Shown: positions 1-11,869, counted from the stretch's first letter. The stretch: 64,000 nt of DNA from Rhexocercosporidium sp. MPI-PUGE-AT-0058 (GCA_020746875.1 JAGTJL010000001.1:2542001-2606000), one strand, 5' to 3'. Numbers and translations are program-made. The notes: generated by a model not told the origin, from the letters alone.

Positions 1-39
1 AGTTCCTCATCGGGTCCTTGGCGGTCAGGATGAAAGGAG

Positions 40-70
40 CTACAGCAGAACTACAGCAGAACTACAGCAA
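40..70. repeat. 11-bp tandem repeat
   Basis: The unit ctacagcagaa occurs 2.8 times head to tail with no mismatch over the repeated part. No function is implied. Confidence 0.75.
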
Positions 71-439
71 GCAAGGCTGCCCCATCCCCATGATGCCTGT
101 AACGGGCAGGTACATTGTACAAAGTTCACGATGGCTGCAGTGGCCAAGAGACTGCCAAGGGCGCTGCGAGATACACGTGTGGTGATGCTCAGCGTTGATT
201 CACTCCCCGGACTATCTTCGTCCTGAGTTCATCCTGTCTTCACGCTGTCACCAAGCAGATGTGCATCCCCGCTGCATCATGTACAGGGAACGTCGAGTAA
301 GTAACTATCATCACCGAAGGCTGGTTGGATCCGAAGCTGTCTGCAGTACGGGCCAGGAGATAGACATCCTGGATATGGCGTACCTGACGATCGGGACCGA
401 TGCCCTCTCTGCCTTGCCTGCTTCCATGACGGATTCATT

Positions 440-449
440 CATATAAAAG
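440..449 (+). promoter_or_regulatory. TATA-like box of the alkaline phosphatase gene
   Basis: The sequence catataaaag lies about 95 nt upstream of the ATG at 546, a normal distance for a fungal TATA element followed by a short 5' UTR. The call rests on position and sequence only. Confidence 0.5.
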
Positions 450-478
450 CCAGGGACCTTGATGTCCGCAGCAAGCTA

Positions 479-502
479 CAGCTCCAGCTCCAGCTCCAGC
501 TC
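479..502. repeat. (CAGCTC)4 microsatellite in the 5' leader
   Basis: Four perfect copies of CAGCTC lie between the TATA-like box and the start codon, so they probably fall in the 5' UTR. Such hexamer tracts vary in length between strains. Confidence 0.8.
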
Positions 503-545
503 CCAATTGACTTCAATTCTGGTCACTCTACGCCCGCCCGCAACC

Positions 546-2924
546 ATGGTTTCGGTATCCAGAATCGCTTTGGCGGTGTCGTCGATCGTTACATTGACAG
601 CTGCACAAACCTTCCAGCGTTTGGGAGCATGTCCCAGTTAGTTCCTCATGAGGCTGTAGCCTTCCCAAACTCTCCCCGCAAAGCTAACCACGGCATGAAG
701 CTCTGGGTTGTGTCCTTCCTCCTGATCAAACTGATTTCCTCGCTGGACAATACTTTGACATCCGTTTGGAGGTTTGTAGTCAATTGGTCCTTGTAGAAGC
801 TCCTTTCTCACTCTACAATAGGTGCACGCTCCAGTCAATGGTTCCGAGGCAAATGGTGGTATCCCAGACCCAAACTTCAGCTTCACAATTGCCAAAGCTG
901 GCGGAGCACCGCAACCAGCAACAAGCTTCTTCAAGATTGCCGAGCCGACTCTTGAACGTTGGAACTTTACCTGGTTCGAGGATCTCTTCGCTCAAGATGC
1001 CAAAACCCCGTCAGTTGTCCGTGTCACCTCCAAGGCCTACAGACGAGTCGCTTTGTACGAGCCAGGAGAGTATGTTGCTACCCTCAGCTACTATAATGGT
1101 ACAAAGACAGTTGCCAATTGGCTCGTGCGCCCACTTCAAGAGCAGAAGCGTGCGAAGAACGTCATTCTCTTCATTGGTGCGTCCCGGAGATTGGCTTCCA
1201 TTCAAATTCTATTCTAACTTCCTCAGGTGACGGTATGACCACCAACATGATCACTGCTGCACGCTTGATCGGACACAAGAGCATCAATGGAAAGTACCAG
1301 ACTACCATGCAGATGGACAAATTCCCAGTCCTTGGGCATCAGATGGTACGCAGAGCAAGTCACTTTCGAGATCTAGCTAACCGAAGAAGACGCACTCCCT
1401 CGACAGCTACATTACCGATTCTGCCAACTCCGCTTCAGCACTTTACTCTGGACACAAATCAAGCGTTAATGCTATGGGAGTTTACGCCGATTCAAGTGCT
1501 GATCCTTTTGATGACCCCAAGGTTGAGACCATTGTCGAATTGCTCACTCGTATCTGGGGAAGTGCCATTGGTGTTGTCAGCACAGCTTTCATCGCAGATG
1601 CCACTCCAATTGCATTGACTGGACACACCCGAGCTCGTTCCCAATACGGTGCCTTGATTGAACAATCTCTTCGTGGAGTCAAGAACTACACATGGACTCC
1701 TTACTCTGGAGCCGATGTCTTCTTTGGTGCCGGTGCTGAGCAATTCATTGCTGGATCTGGATCATACCAACGCAAGGATTACTACCAAGAGTTTGCCAAT
1801 GCTGGATACGCCGTGTCAATGAACAAGACATCCCTTTCAGCAATGACCAGCGCCAAGAAGGCCCTCGGAATCTTCTGCACATCCAATCTTCCAGTCTGGT
1901 TGGACCGAAATGTCTACAAGGCCAACTTGAACAAGACCACAAATGATCCGTCTGGAAACAAGCAACCTGCTCTGGACCTTCCAGGCCTTAAGGAGATGAC
2001 TCTCAAGGCTATCGACATCCTTCACGCCCGTGGTGGAGACAAGGGTTTCTTCATGATGTCTGAGGCTGCCTCCATTGACAAGCAGATGCATTCTTTGGAC
2101 TACGATCGTGCCTTGGGTGATCTTTTGGAGTTGGATGATACTGTCAAGGCTACCATTGAGAAGTTGACTGCCCTTGGCGAGCTCAACAACACCTTGATTA
2201 TTGTTACAGCTGATCACGGTCATGGATTCGATGTCTTTGGATCTGCTGATACCACTTACCTCAGCTCCCAGACCAACGATCGTGAGAAGCGCAACGCCAT
2301 TGGCGTATACCAGAACTCTGGACAGAGTCAATACACAGTCTCCAACGCAAGTATCTCGTACAACACCGGTGTCAACTTCCCTGTCAACTGGGATCCCAGA
2401 TACACTCTTGCCCAAGGTGTCGGAGCTCACCCTGATGTGCGCGAAAACTTCAAAGTCCACAAGTCTGGACCTCGTCTTCCTGCGACCAACATTACTGGTT
2501 TCCCATCAAACGACTACTATGTCAACCCTACCGACAACACTGATGGATACATCGTGAACGGAACAATCCAAACGTTTGGCTTCCTTCCCATACCTCCCGA
2601 ATGAATACTAACAACCTGATGCGCAGCTACGAGAATCAAGGTGTTCACTCCCTCACAGATGTTCCCGTCTTTGCTATGGGACCCTGCTCTGAGAAGTTCG
2701 GGGGTGTGTACGGAAACATTGACATCTTCTTCAACATGGCAGAATGCCTGGGTCTTGCCCGTGGTAGTGCTGCATCCCCAAGCAACACCACAGTCACTAG
2801 CCCTTCTGCGTCTTCCAGCCCAATATTCAGCGGTGCTACTCCAGTCAACACCGTTCAGCGAGGACTCTGGATAGGGATGGTTGTCTTCCAGATGGCCATC
2901 GGTTGGTTTGTGTTGGGATTGTAA
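546..2924 (+). CDS. Secreted, probably GPI-anchored alkaline phosphatase (PhoA family)
   Basis: Hydrolyses phosphate monoesters, likely at the cell surface for phosphate scavenging. Six exons fit: 546-636, 701-771, 822-1176, 1227-1345, 1390-2573 and 2627-2924, giving about 705 residues. The N-terminus is a signal peptide ending near AQTFQRLG. The metal and catalytic residues of the E. coli PhoA family are visible: D174 in GDGM, nucleophile S223 in TDSA, E437/D442/H446 in EAASIDKQMH, D487-H488 in TADHGH, and H614 in GVHS before DVPVFAMGP. After the catalytic domain come a Ser/Thr-rich stretch and a hydrophobic last 20 residues, the layout of a GPI-anchor signal. The fourth acceptor is a tandem NAG-NAG, so one Lys may be included or skipped. 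The start was chosen for the signal peptide and its good Kozak context (caaccATGG). The family is certain; the exact exon ends are from splice consensus. Confidence 0.93.
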
Positions 2925-3594
2925 TTAAATGGGGGTGGTGGCAATGGCTACTAGACCTACCACAAAATAATGGATAATGTAAATGAACACAAGTCATATA
3001 CCATATTCCTCTCTATTTTCTGCAAAGGGCAGTTTGCTTCGTATATCATGATCATCACAACTGGGAAATCTCCACGCCTTCTTCAATTCTAGTACCTACA
3101 CTCACCTCATTACATTTCTCCAAATAATACTGGCAGATCTCCACAAGGTGTCCTTCGGTTGAAAGTCATCGTATCTCTTGGGCGAAACCGGATAAATGTC
3201 GGGGCCCCATGTTCTTTCTGAACGCATTCACGAGTCTCACGCAGGACCCGTCTCATCGATGACGTGCGTACAGTCCTGAAAATTTATGCATCAATGTTTC
3301 CTGCAACTACAATCTACGATTGGCTGATAAAGTCGTTTCGTTTATTGAATTTTGTCATCCCAAGTTGCCATACAAGGCTTGATTTAACCACGCCCTGATC
3401 TGAAGAGACCATTTCATTTCTTCCAACCCGAAGCAAGCATTGTCACACATGGAGTGTCTTGAGAAGATGAGATTGTCAATCCTCCCTTGACGAAGTATTG
3501 ACGTACTTCTCAGCGGACATGCTGTCGAGGAATATATGATCCCACGTTCAACAACCCATCCTTGGCAAGTCACTTTCCATCTCACTCATTAATC
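2925..3594. other. Intergenic region before the GH5 gene
   Basis: This holds the 3' end of the phosphatase gene and the promoter of the endoglucanase gene. I see no further gene. An AT-rich tatatg at about 3533 is a weak TATA candidate. Confidence 0.5.
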
Positions 3595-4960
3595 ATGTTG
3601 CTTTATTCCATTCTCTATCTTGCTGCATTGGCTTCCGCTGCATCTCCTCTGGCAGTAAGTGATTCTTACCGCCTCCTTTAGCTTACTGACATTACTTGAA
3701 GGGAGTCAACATTGCAGGCTTCGATTTCGGGGTGGATATAATGGTACAGTACTTTGGTCGTCTGCACTCACCCTTCTCTCATCATACATCTAGGGCAAAG
3801 CCATCTTGGCCAATGCGAATCCTCCTCTCGCACAACTTGGGTTTAGTGATGGTGCAGCTCAGATGCAACACTTTGTGAAAGACGACAGTCTCAATCTCTT
3901 TCGACTACGTCTGTTACTCCATTGCATTTCGCCAGCAAAGTCTAACTATGATCCGTAGCTGTCAGCTGGCAATTCTTGATCAATAGTAACACTCTCACAT
4001 CTGGAACGGGAAGCAACACCCAGGCCAGAAGTGCCAGTGGCGCTCTGGACGTCGCTAATGCCAACAAATACGATCTACTCGTCAAAGCTTGTCTTGCGAC
4101 TGGAGCCTCTTGTGTCATTGACATTCACAACTACGCCCGTTTTGAGGGCGAAATCATTGGTCAAGGTGGGCCTTCGAATGCAGATTTCGCTAATCTCTGG
4201 GCCCAGATTGCAACGAAGGTCCGTTACCAAGCTAACTACAGCTACACTGCTGACATCTGTAGTATGCAAACGAGACAAAAGTCGTCTTTGGCCTAATGAA
4301 CGAACCACACCACATCCCAGATATGAAACTCTGGGCCGCAAGTGTTCAAGCCGCGGTGACAGCGATCAGAGCAGCAGGAGCAACCACACAGATGATTCTT
4401 TTGCCAGGCAATGACTTCACTGGAGCACAAACTTTCGTCAGCAACGGATCAGCGGGCAATTTGAGCACAGTACACAATCCAGATGGGTCAAATACGAGCT
4501 TGATATTCGACGTACACAAATACCTTGATGTGGATGGAAGTGGGCAACATCTGGAATGTGTTTCCAATCATATTGAAGATACTTTCATGCCACTTGCAAC
4601 TTTCCTGACTGCGAACAAAAGGACTGCTATTCTAAGTGAGACTGGTGGTGGGAACTCTCCATCAGTAAGTTTGATCTTGCAGCTTCTCCTGTATTGGTTT
4701 GACTGACAACTTAGTGTTTGACGAATGTCTGCAATATGTTGAGATTCATCAATGCAAACAGCGACGCATACTTAGGATATGCTGGCTGGTCTGCAGGAGG
4801 GTTTGATACAAAGTACAACTTGACCGAAACTCCATTCGGAAGTGCAGGGAACTTCACGGATCAGTCAATTGTGAAGCAGTGTATTGTTGGCATGCGAACA
4901 GGCGATGGCATTGCGAGTAAGAGAAGAAATACGCGCAGACGAAGAGTTCATAGTGTATGA
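3595..4960 (+). CDS. GH5 endo-beta-1,4-glucanase (subfamily 5-like), no CBM
   Basis: A secreted retaining endoglucanase cutting beta-1,4-glucan backbones. Six exons (3595-3654, 3702-3743, 3794-3908, 3959-4218, 4263-4664, 4715-4960) give about 374 residues. A short signal peptide fills exon 1. Hallmarks follow the order of fungal EG2/Cel5A enzymes: GVNIAGFDFG, MQHFV...RLPVSWQ, CVIDIHNYAR, GQGGPSNADFANLW, the acid/base E173 in MNEPH, NPDGSNTSLIFDVHKYLD, nucleophile E285 in SETGGG, then YLGYAGWSAGGFD. There is no CBM1, unlike Trichoderma EG2. Two oddities: the usual Cys after GFDFG is absent, and the protein ends in an arginine-rich tail (RRNTRRRR) where homologues stop soon after a Cys. The first ATG in frame supplies the signal peptide. 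It lies in a run of carbohydrate-active genes, which supports a role in plant cell-wall breakdown. Confidence 0.92.
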
Positions 4961-5760
4961 GGAGGGTACAATTGACTGTTCTGTACAGTACAAAGGGGCT
5001 TGGTTTGGTAGGATGGTTTTCATCCTCGGCGGGAAAATGGACTTTGATCTTTCGCATGTTTAACTTCGTGTTCACAGTAGGCCTCAGAATTTCCCAGACA
5101 TGGATTGCTCGGGCCAGCTCGATCGAGGTTGGATTGAGAAGTCCAAAGGGCCTTTTTTGAGTGCAACATTCTCTTTCGCATGCTTCGGCTGTTCCCACTT
5201 GGTCTGTGCCGGTCACACCCAGTTTTCGGTTTCAATGGTTCCTTTCGACTTGCATCCACTTTCTAACCGTCCCTTGCAAGGAGTTAACCTGGATTGCGAA
5301 TGATCCTGACCCGCCGCTTCATAACATCCAGCCCCAACACGCCATTCTCAAACCCCACAATATCCAGGTCGTACCTGTACATCTTATTAGCAGCGACAAC
5401 CTTCCCTTTTGAGCAGCCAAAAATGCCTACGCTTGGACCGTAACTACCGCCGGAATTTAACCTACCCCAGATTTCAGGGTTTCGCTTCTAGTGGACCAGG
5501 ACATATCGGGAAACTCATCTCCGCCTAAGCATTTACAACTCCACAAAGTGGAAGGGTATTGACTAAAAACCTTGTTGAATGCACCGGAAACCATCTGGGC
5601 ATGAATGTATTAATCTTATAATGGGGATCCTGTTTCTTGCCAGAACAGCTTAGTGGCAGCCTTCAAGCAAGTAATGTTTCCCTGTTGGAAGTATTAAGTT
5701 CGTCTTTTCCCCAGACAGAGTTATCTGTCACTCCTGTCACTACCGTGTCATAAGATCACC
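4961..5760. other. Intergenic region before the lysophospholipase gene
   Basis: No gene recognised. Several short open frames overlap on both strands, but none has a signal peptide, domain motif or splice structure that would make it credible. Confidence 0.5.
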
Positions 5761-7395
5761 ATGTTCTCCCTCCTCCTCCTGGCATCAACGCTGTTCAGCG
5801 CTGCGGTCGCAACATCAAAGTACGCTCCTACCCCTGCAAAATGCCCGAGTTCCCTGGTACGAATCGCAGATGGTCTCTCTAGCGAAGAAAGTGCTTGGAG
5901 AACTTCACGGAAGTACTTGGCGGACGACTCCCTTCGCGCATGGCTCAAGGCGACGAGTCCTGAATTCAACACTTCGGGAGAACTGCCTACCTTAGGTCTG
6001 TCCATCAGCGGTGGAGCTTACCGTGCTCTTCTCACCGGAGCTGGTGTTATTCAGGCTCTCGACTCTCGAGACAGTTCCGTCAGCACCAGTGGCCTCTATC
6101 AAGCACTTACCTATACGTCCGCCCTCTCAGGTGGTGCATGGCTTCTTTCTTCGTTAGCCGATCATGATTTCCCAACTGTCAGCTCACTTCTCACAAGTCA
6201 ATGGAGTACGGCCTTCAACGATGGACTCATTGCCCCCAACGGAGTCCTCTCTGTTCTCGCGTATGGCCAGATTATTTCCGACATCAAAGCAAAAGAGTCA
6301 GCTGGATTTACTTCTACCTTGACAGATCTCTGGGCTCGTCTCTTGAGCTATCAACTCCTGTCTGGTTCGAAAGGCGGAGTCGAAAGCACTCTTTCAGGAA
6401 TTCAAAGCAAGTCGAACTTCATGTCTCACAAGGCGCCGTATCCTATCATTACTTCGCTCAACGCGGACCTCAGTACCGACGCATGCGTACCGGACACCAA
6501 TGCCTCCATTTGGGAGATGACACCGTTTGAGACTGGATCCTGGGGTGCCGATGTCAACGCTTTTACTCCAAGCAAGTACCTAGGCTCGTCGGCGAATGGA
6601 AGTTGCTTCACCGGGTTCGACAATCTCGGGTTCGTTCTTGGGACTTCTTCACACCTATTCAACGACTTGGCTGCAGTAGTATCTCCTCTCGCTTCAACCT
6701 TGGATACGTTCTGTAAAGCTACCTTGGGTACCGCAGATACCAGCGACCTGGGCAAAGCAATCACCGCCCTGCAAGCCATCTTCCCCAGTCTGACAGAGAA
6801 TCTCGCCAAGGCTGTTGATGCGTTCTATGCCCTGTATCCCAATCCCTTCCGCGGTCTCTCATCTGCACCGGCAGTCTCGTCCCAGGAGACTTTGCACATG
6901 GTGGATGGTGGTGAGACTGGTCAAACAAGTCCAATTTTCCCTCACCTCATCCCGGCTCGGAATATCAGCCTTGTCATCGTCAATGATAACAGTGGAGACG
7001 ATACTGCTAAGATTACATACCCTAGCGGAGCCGCAATCTACAACTCTTACCTAGCGGCTGCTTCCGCCGGATTGCGACGTATGCCAGTAGTCCCGTCTCC
7101 TGCAACGTACAAATACACGGGTGAACCAATTTTCTTTGGATGCAAGGATCCATCAGTGACGACTTTGGTTTGGTTACCAAATAGGGCAGATACTTTCGAG
7201 AGCGGCATTGCCACATTCACTTCGCGGACTTCGAAGGCGGATTCCGCGGCTATCATTGGGAATGGCAAGGCAATCATGAGTAAAGACAACAGCAGTGCAT
7301 GGGCCAAGTGTCTTGGGTGTGCTATCTTGGATGCTGGAAGGTTGAACGTGCCAAGCAGCTGCAATGCGTGCTTTGATCAGTATTGCTTTAGATGA
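5761..7395 (+). CDS. Secreted fungal lysophospholipase / phospholipase B (cPLA2-type catalytic domain)
   Basis: An intronless gene of 544 codons. The family removes fatty acyl chains from phospholipids and lysophospholipids outside the cell or at the wall. A signal peptide covers about residues 1-17. The oxyanion-hole motif SISGGAYRA starts at residue 81. The nucleophile is S123 in the ALSGGAW motif, and the partner aspartate is D382 in MVDGGE, followed by ETGQTSPIFPHL, as expected for the Ser-Asp dyad of this family. The C-terminus has a cluster of Cys (C-x2-C...C-x2-C) usual in fungal PLB. Length is slightly short of the common 600 or so residues, and no clear GPI tail is seen, so it is probably a soluble secreted enzyme. 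It sits between a GH5 and a GH95 gene but has no obvious part in polysaccharide breakdown. Confidence 0.93.
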   Translation: MFSLLLLASTLFSAAVATSKYAPTPAKCPSSLVRIADGLSSEESAWRTSRKYLADDSLRAWLKATSPEFNTSGELPTLGLSISGGAYRALLTGAGVIQALDSRDSSVSTSGLYQALTYTSALSGGAWLLSSLADHDFPTVSSLLTSQWSTAFNDGLIAPNGVLSVLAYGQIISDIKAKESAGFTSTLTDLWARLLSYQLLSGSKGGVESTLSGIQSKSNFMSHKAPYPIITSLNADLSTDACVPDTNASIWEMTPFETGSWGADVNAFTPSKYLGSSANGSCFTGFDNLGFVLGTSSHLFNDLAAVVSPLASTLDTFCKATLGTADTSDLGKAITALQAIFPSLTENLAKAVDAFYALYPNPFRGLSSAPAVSSQETLHMVDGGETGQTSPIFPHLIPARNISLVIVNDNSGDDTAKITYPSGAAIYNSYLAAASAGLRRMPVVPSPATYKYTGEPIFFGCKDPSVTTLVWLPNRADTFESGIATFTSRTSKADSAAIIGNGKAIMSKDNSSAWAKCLGCAILDAGRLNVPSSCNACFDQYCFR

Positions 7396-7777
7396 TGAAG
7401 CGATACTTGATTTGATACCCGTTGATTTTCACATCCACATCCCCAGGTTAGCACCTCTTCACCAGACCTTATGAGTTTCTTCTGCGATGTTTCTACTCTG
7501 GAATTATGAAGCAACATGAGGAATCTTAAATGATGGTTTTGATAATTTGAAACAGCTCTGAGAGATATAATCAGAGACGATCTAATCTGTCATATTTCAA
7601 GATCACATTCCAATGATTACGCCGAGGCTTAAGTACATAGCTCGAGAAGGCTAGCCCAATTTGAAATACTGATCTTCACTTCGATCATGTAGCACCGTGC
7701 TTAAGCAATAGCAGAACATGATGAATCTAATATTTGCGGCTATTGGCTCCCACTCTCTCCAGACTGCTGGGTCTTTA
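7396..7777. other. Convergent 3' region between lysophospholipase (+) and GH95 (-)
   Basis: This holds only the 3' ends of two convergent genes. No other signal is seen. Confidence 0.6.
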
Positions 7778-10219
7778 TTACAATGTGATGGTGTAGCTCG
7801 CTCCAGCTGTAGTGGGTAGCAACCCACTGTAGTTGACACCGTTAACTTTGAAGCTTACACCATTACCAACGCGGAGAGACAGCGAATTCCCAAGCCTTGA
7901 TTTGATCTGAGCAGTCTGCAGCTTGCCGCTAGACCAAGAAATGTCTACAATAAACCCTCCACGGGCTACGAGACCGGAAACAGAGCCTGTCGGTACCGCA
8001 GTTGGTAGGGCAGGGAGCAGATGGACGACGTCGTGACTCTGCAAAAGTAGTTCCGTGATGCCAGAGGTGAAGCCAAAATTGCCATCGATCTGGAACGGTG
8101 GCCCGCTGTTGCTGTTCCATAGATTTGCGAGGGGGTACACCTGGAGGAATTTCACGACCGAGGTCCACGCGGTGTTGCCTTCGAACAGACGAGCGTAACA
8201 GTTGATGATCCAGGTGCGCGACCATCCCGTACTCCCACTACCCCCGGAAAGACGCTGATCAAGGAGGACTTTGGATGCGTTCGCCAGAGTCTGATTCTTC
8301 AACGGACCCATTTGACTTCCTGGGAAGAGGCCCCAGAGCGGCGAGAGGTGACGGTGGCCACGCTCAATCTCCGCGTACTCTCCCCGCCACTCTAGGATCT
8401 GCCCTCGAGAGCCGATCTGGGGAGTTCTTATCTTCGCGAGGTACGACTTTGCCTGGGCGACATCTGATCCAGTTGAGACCTTTAGAACACTTCCTGCCTC
8501 GATGATGCTGGAGAACAGCTCGTACAGTAGCGAATTATCCATCGTTGGGCCAATGTCGATTCCTTCCGTCGCACCTGCAGTCTTGTAGTTGTTCGGAACC
8601 TTGAAAGGATTCTCTGGTGAGATTGAAGGCCCGGTGACATAGTAACCATTATACATGAATAGGTAGCAATAGTAGAACTTGGCGGCATCGAGTAATACTG
8701 GCCAAGCCGTGTTCTGAAGGAAGGTAACGTCACCAGTGAAGCGATAGTGTTCCATGAGGTGGAATGCGAGCCAGACACCACCCATGGGCCACATTGTATA
8801 TGGAGTTCCGTAGTCGACTGGGGCTGCATCGCCCCATACGTCTGTGTTGTGGTGCAACACAAAGCCACCACATCCATACATGGTCTGCGCCATTACCTGC
8901 CCTCGCTTTTGTGCGACAGCGATAAGATCAAATAGAGGCTTGGTTGTCTCTGCAAGATTAGTCGTCTCCGAGTGCCAGTAGTTCATCTCAGTGTTGATGT
9001 TTATGGTATATTTGCTACCCCAGGATGGAGAGTAGTCTTGGTTCCATAGCCCCTGAAGATTTGCTGGTAGAGAAAGGTCACCAGTATCTCTTGACGAAGC
9101 TACGAGTAGGTGACGACCGTAGTTAAACATCAAGGTAGCGAATTGGACGTCGTTGTTCGGAGAATTCTTGTAGTTGGCTATTCTGGCGTTGGTGGGCTGG
9201 CTGCCGCTATTTCCTGAAGATTTCCCCAGATCGAGAGAGACTCGGCCTATGAGCTTTGTGTTGTCTGTAATCGCAGCAGCTCTTATGGTATCAAAACCAG
9301 CACTAGTGGCACTCGCAACCTTTCTATCAACCTCAGCCGTGTAAGCACTAACACCAGAGTATCTGTAAGAAGTCTCGGCGTCAAATACTATGTCAACCAT
9401 GGTAGCTCCAGTTACAGAAATACTGCTTCCTGATGCAACGACCGAACCTTTAAATTTTGGTTAGCGTCCGTTGATGTCTGCCAGCGACAACTTACCTCCG
9501 GTTGTGACAACTCTGACCTTTGCCACAAAAGGAACTCCTGAATTCACAATCAACGTGATAGCGTTTAAGCCGCCATTCGATGAGGCTGTGTTCGAAACCA
9601 CGCCGTTTGTCCGACTAAGAGAGATTTTGGCATTCAATGAACCGGCAACACTTGACTTGTACCGCATTGCTAGAATACCGGACGGGTAACTCGCGATATA
9701 TTCTCGGCTAAAGAACTATTAGTAGGGGTATTTTGGAAATGCTTGGGTGCTTCACGTGTAGTTGGCGTTGTTATAGAGATAGCTGACGCCGGTATTCCCC
9801 TGGTAAGTATCTAACCATCGCTCATAGGATTTGATACTCCCACTAGCATGGCCGAAGTCCACATTCAAATCTGCGAGAGGATTGTACGAACGGGGAGAGG
9901 TAGGGTTTCCGGCCATGTTAGAGAGTGTGCTTTGGCCGGCTTGTGTAATCTCTCCATTCTGAAGCAAGTTGCGAATTCCGGCCAAGGCCGCTTTGGATTT
10001 GCTGTTGGCGCGGTTCTGAAAACCTCCACTCCAAATCGAATTTTCGTTCAGAGTGACCTTCTCCGTGGCAGATCCGTAAACGAGAGCCCCTAGTCTCCCA
10101 TTGCCAATGGGAAGCGCAGAGTTGAAATCTGTACCAGCAGCTTGGTACCATAGAAATCTGGAGGCGTCATACTGTGCTTCCACTGCTGCCAGTAGTAGAA
10201 ATGTGAGTAGCACTCTCAT
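7778..10219 (-). CDS. GH95 alpha-L-fucosidase (secreted)
   Basis: GH95 inverting enzymes release alpha-1,2-linked L-fucose, for example from galactose on xyloglucan. Three exons on the minus strand (10219-9756, 9707-9496, 9447-7778) give about 781 residues, the usual length. The start at 10219 gives a clean signal peptide (MRVLLTFLLLAAVEA); an in-frame upstream ATG at 10270 would put a charged extension before it. Family motifs in order: ALPIGNGRLGALVYG near residue 35, the NINTEMNYWH motif holding the catalytic-site Asn, DVWGDAAPVDYGTPYTMWPMGG, ILEWRGEYAEIERGHRHLSPLWGLFPG-like acid region, and FQIDGNFG with D680 matching the catalytic Asp of the family. All key motifs are intact. It diverges from the CBM1-GH35 gene, and the two share an upstream region of 1.65 kb. 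Confidence 0.93.
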
Positions 10220-11869
10220 AGTCTCGATTGAACCTTTGTTGGAAAGCCTGGGGAGAATGAAATTGCCCATTCATGATCCGTCGATTTACAGTAGACAGCA
10301 GCCAGTACTTGTAGAATTTCGGGATCGAGCAAGGATTAATTCATGGTTTAAGCTAAATTCGAATTATCCCTAAGGATAATGTTATAGAGTGAACTAACAT
10401 GCTACTTCGGAAAGAATCCTTGCTGTGCACATGTTCGGAAGAACAGCATCATACCGAATGGTTTGAAAACTCTTCCGTATTTGCGGAACCAATATTGCGT
10501 AATCTCCAGTCTTGCTAGACCTCGTTGGAAAGTGTAGAACGCGGAGAAATACATTTGCATATATCAGATTTATCCAAATATGGAGCAAATACGGAGTACC
10601 CCGCCCCCGCCTTTTGGCATGTCGATCTAGCATCACTATACCCGCGGGATGTTGTGGCCTCCGTGATGATCGGCCGCCTATGACTCGAGCGCTTAGCTAG
10701 TCGCTTATCATTGGTGTATAAATAAAAGCTTATACAGTATCCATTCAAGCAAGAGCGGGTAATTTTAAAGTGCCTGGAGAAAATTGAAAGAATCTAATTG
10801 CTCTAAGTAACTTTGTAGCGGAGGCATACTCGAATGCTCCTCTAACAGACTCTCTTGTAATCAGAATGTCGGGTTAGAATACCCGGGCTAGTACACTTTA
10901 TTATGCGGACTGCGTCACTCTGCGATTTCGGTAGTAAGTAAGATTTCGGAGTCAACCCATCCATTTCCCGCAAGCTAACTTTACGCTTCGTACCCAAGTG
11001 CACAACCTAAAGTGGAAAACCTAATCAAGTTCCTCGGCGCCCCCAAAAAATATTTCATAAGAGGCTAAACTGAAAAAGATATTCGCACGAGAGCCTACGC
11101 GCGGGGTTATACGAGGATCTGCAAAACCCATTCAGGAGCCCGGTCGAGAGAAGGAAGGCTTTTCAGGTGCAACGGCAGGCGGGTTGTTCTGTAATTAGCC
11201 CTGGAAATGATTGTGGGAACGGAACACCCAATTTCCAATCGAGTTAGTGACCTAGCCCGCGTAGTAAAGTGTACGATGTACTGTACTACCCCGCATATCA
11301 ACACCCAGAATTTAGCTCCTCAAGGCTATCCCTGTTTAGGTTCGGAGGGCACCGAAGCAAAATAAAGATTTGCATAGACTACCACACTTGTGATAAGTAC
11401 AGAATTTAAAGTTTTCGAGGATCGTGATATGAGACGAGACAATACCTTCCCACTGTGCCTATCAGCTAACATCTCTTGGTTGGCTCATATACTTGGAAAG
11501 TTTCTCCGCAGTATTAATTAATTAATTATCTTTCTTTCGGGTGTGTGTTAATATAAACGGCATTCCGATTGATTCTCCACGTTTCGCAGACTTATTACAA
11601 AAATCTACATTCCCCGTAACCTTTAGGTAGAGGTGCATAGGTTGGGATAAGTGGAACAATTAGTTGGCTCCAGGATGTATTGTGTTTGAAAGGAATTGGT
11701 GTGGATACACTCTGTCGACCTTAAGTTAAGTCGAGTGAGAAGATGAGAGAGAATAATTTCACCCGTCGTATATAATAGATGGGTTAAAGACTGCCCACAT
11801 CTAGAGAACCACTTCGTTGAGATTTTCTGGCATGACACTAGCTTTTGATGACAGAATTTATTTAGAAAG
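10220..11869. promoter_or_regulatory. Shared divergent promoter region of GH95 (-) and CBM1-GH35 (+)
   Basis: No gene is seen in this 1.65-kb stretch. Two tandem CreA-type motifs (CCCCGC, reverse of SYGGRG) occur at 10599-10604 and 10605-10610. XlnR-type GGCTAAA lies at 11063-11069 and the reverse TTAGCC near 11194. A TATA-like tatataat at 11769-11776 sits about 94 nt before the GH35 start. The motifs are short and could be chance; the double CreA site is the most persuasive. If real, they would give carbon-catabolite repression and xylanase-regulator control of both genes. Confidence 0.4.
11769..11776 (+). promoter_or_regulatory. TATA-like box of the CBM1-GH35 gene
   Basis: The sequence tatataat lies about 94 nt upstream of the start codon, in a pyrimidine-containing leader. 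The call rests on consensus and distance. Confidence 0.45.

Larger units (their letters stand above)
1..545. other. Intergenic region and promoter of the alkaline phosphatase gene
   Basis: I see no convincing gene here. The stretch holds an 11-bp tandem repeat (unit ctacagcagaa, 2.8 copies, 40-70), a TATA-like catataaaag at 440-449 about 95 nt before the start codon, and a short hexamer repeat just downstream of it. Short open frames here lack any recognisable protein feature. Confidence 0.6.

Noticed and set aside
10230..10270. Upstream ATG at 10270 as the start of the GH95 gene
   Set aside because: It would put 17 residues with charged amino acids before a good signal peptide; the ATG at 10219 starts the signal directly.
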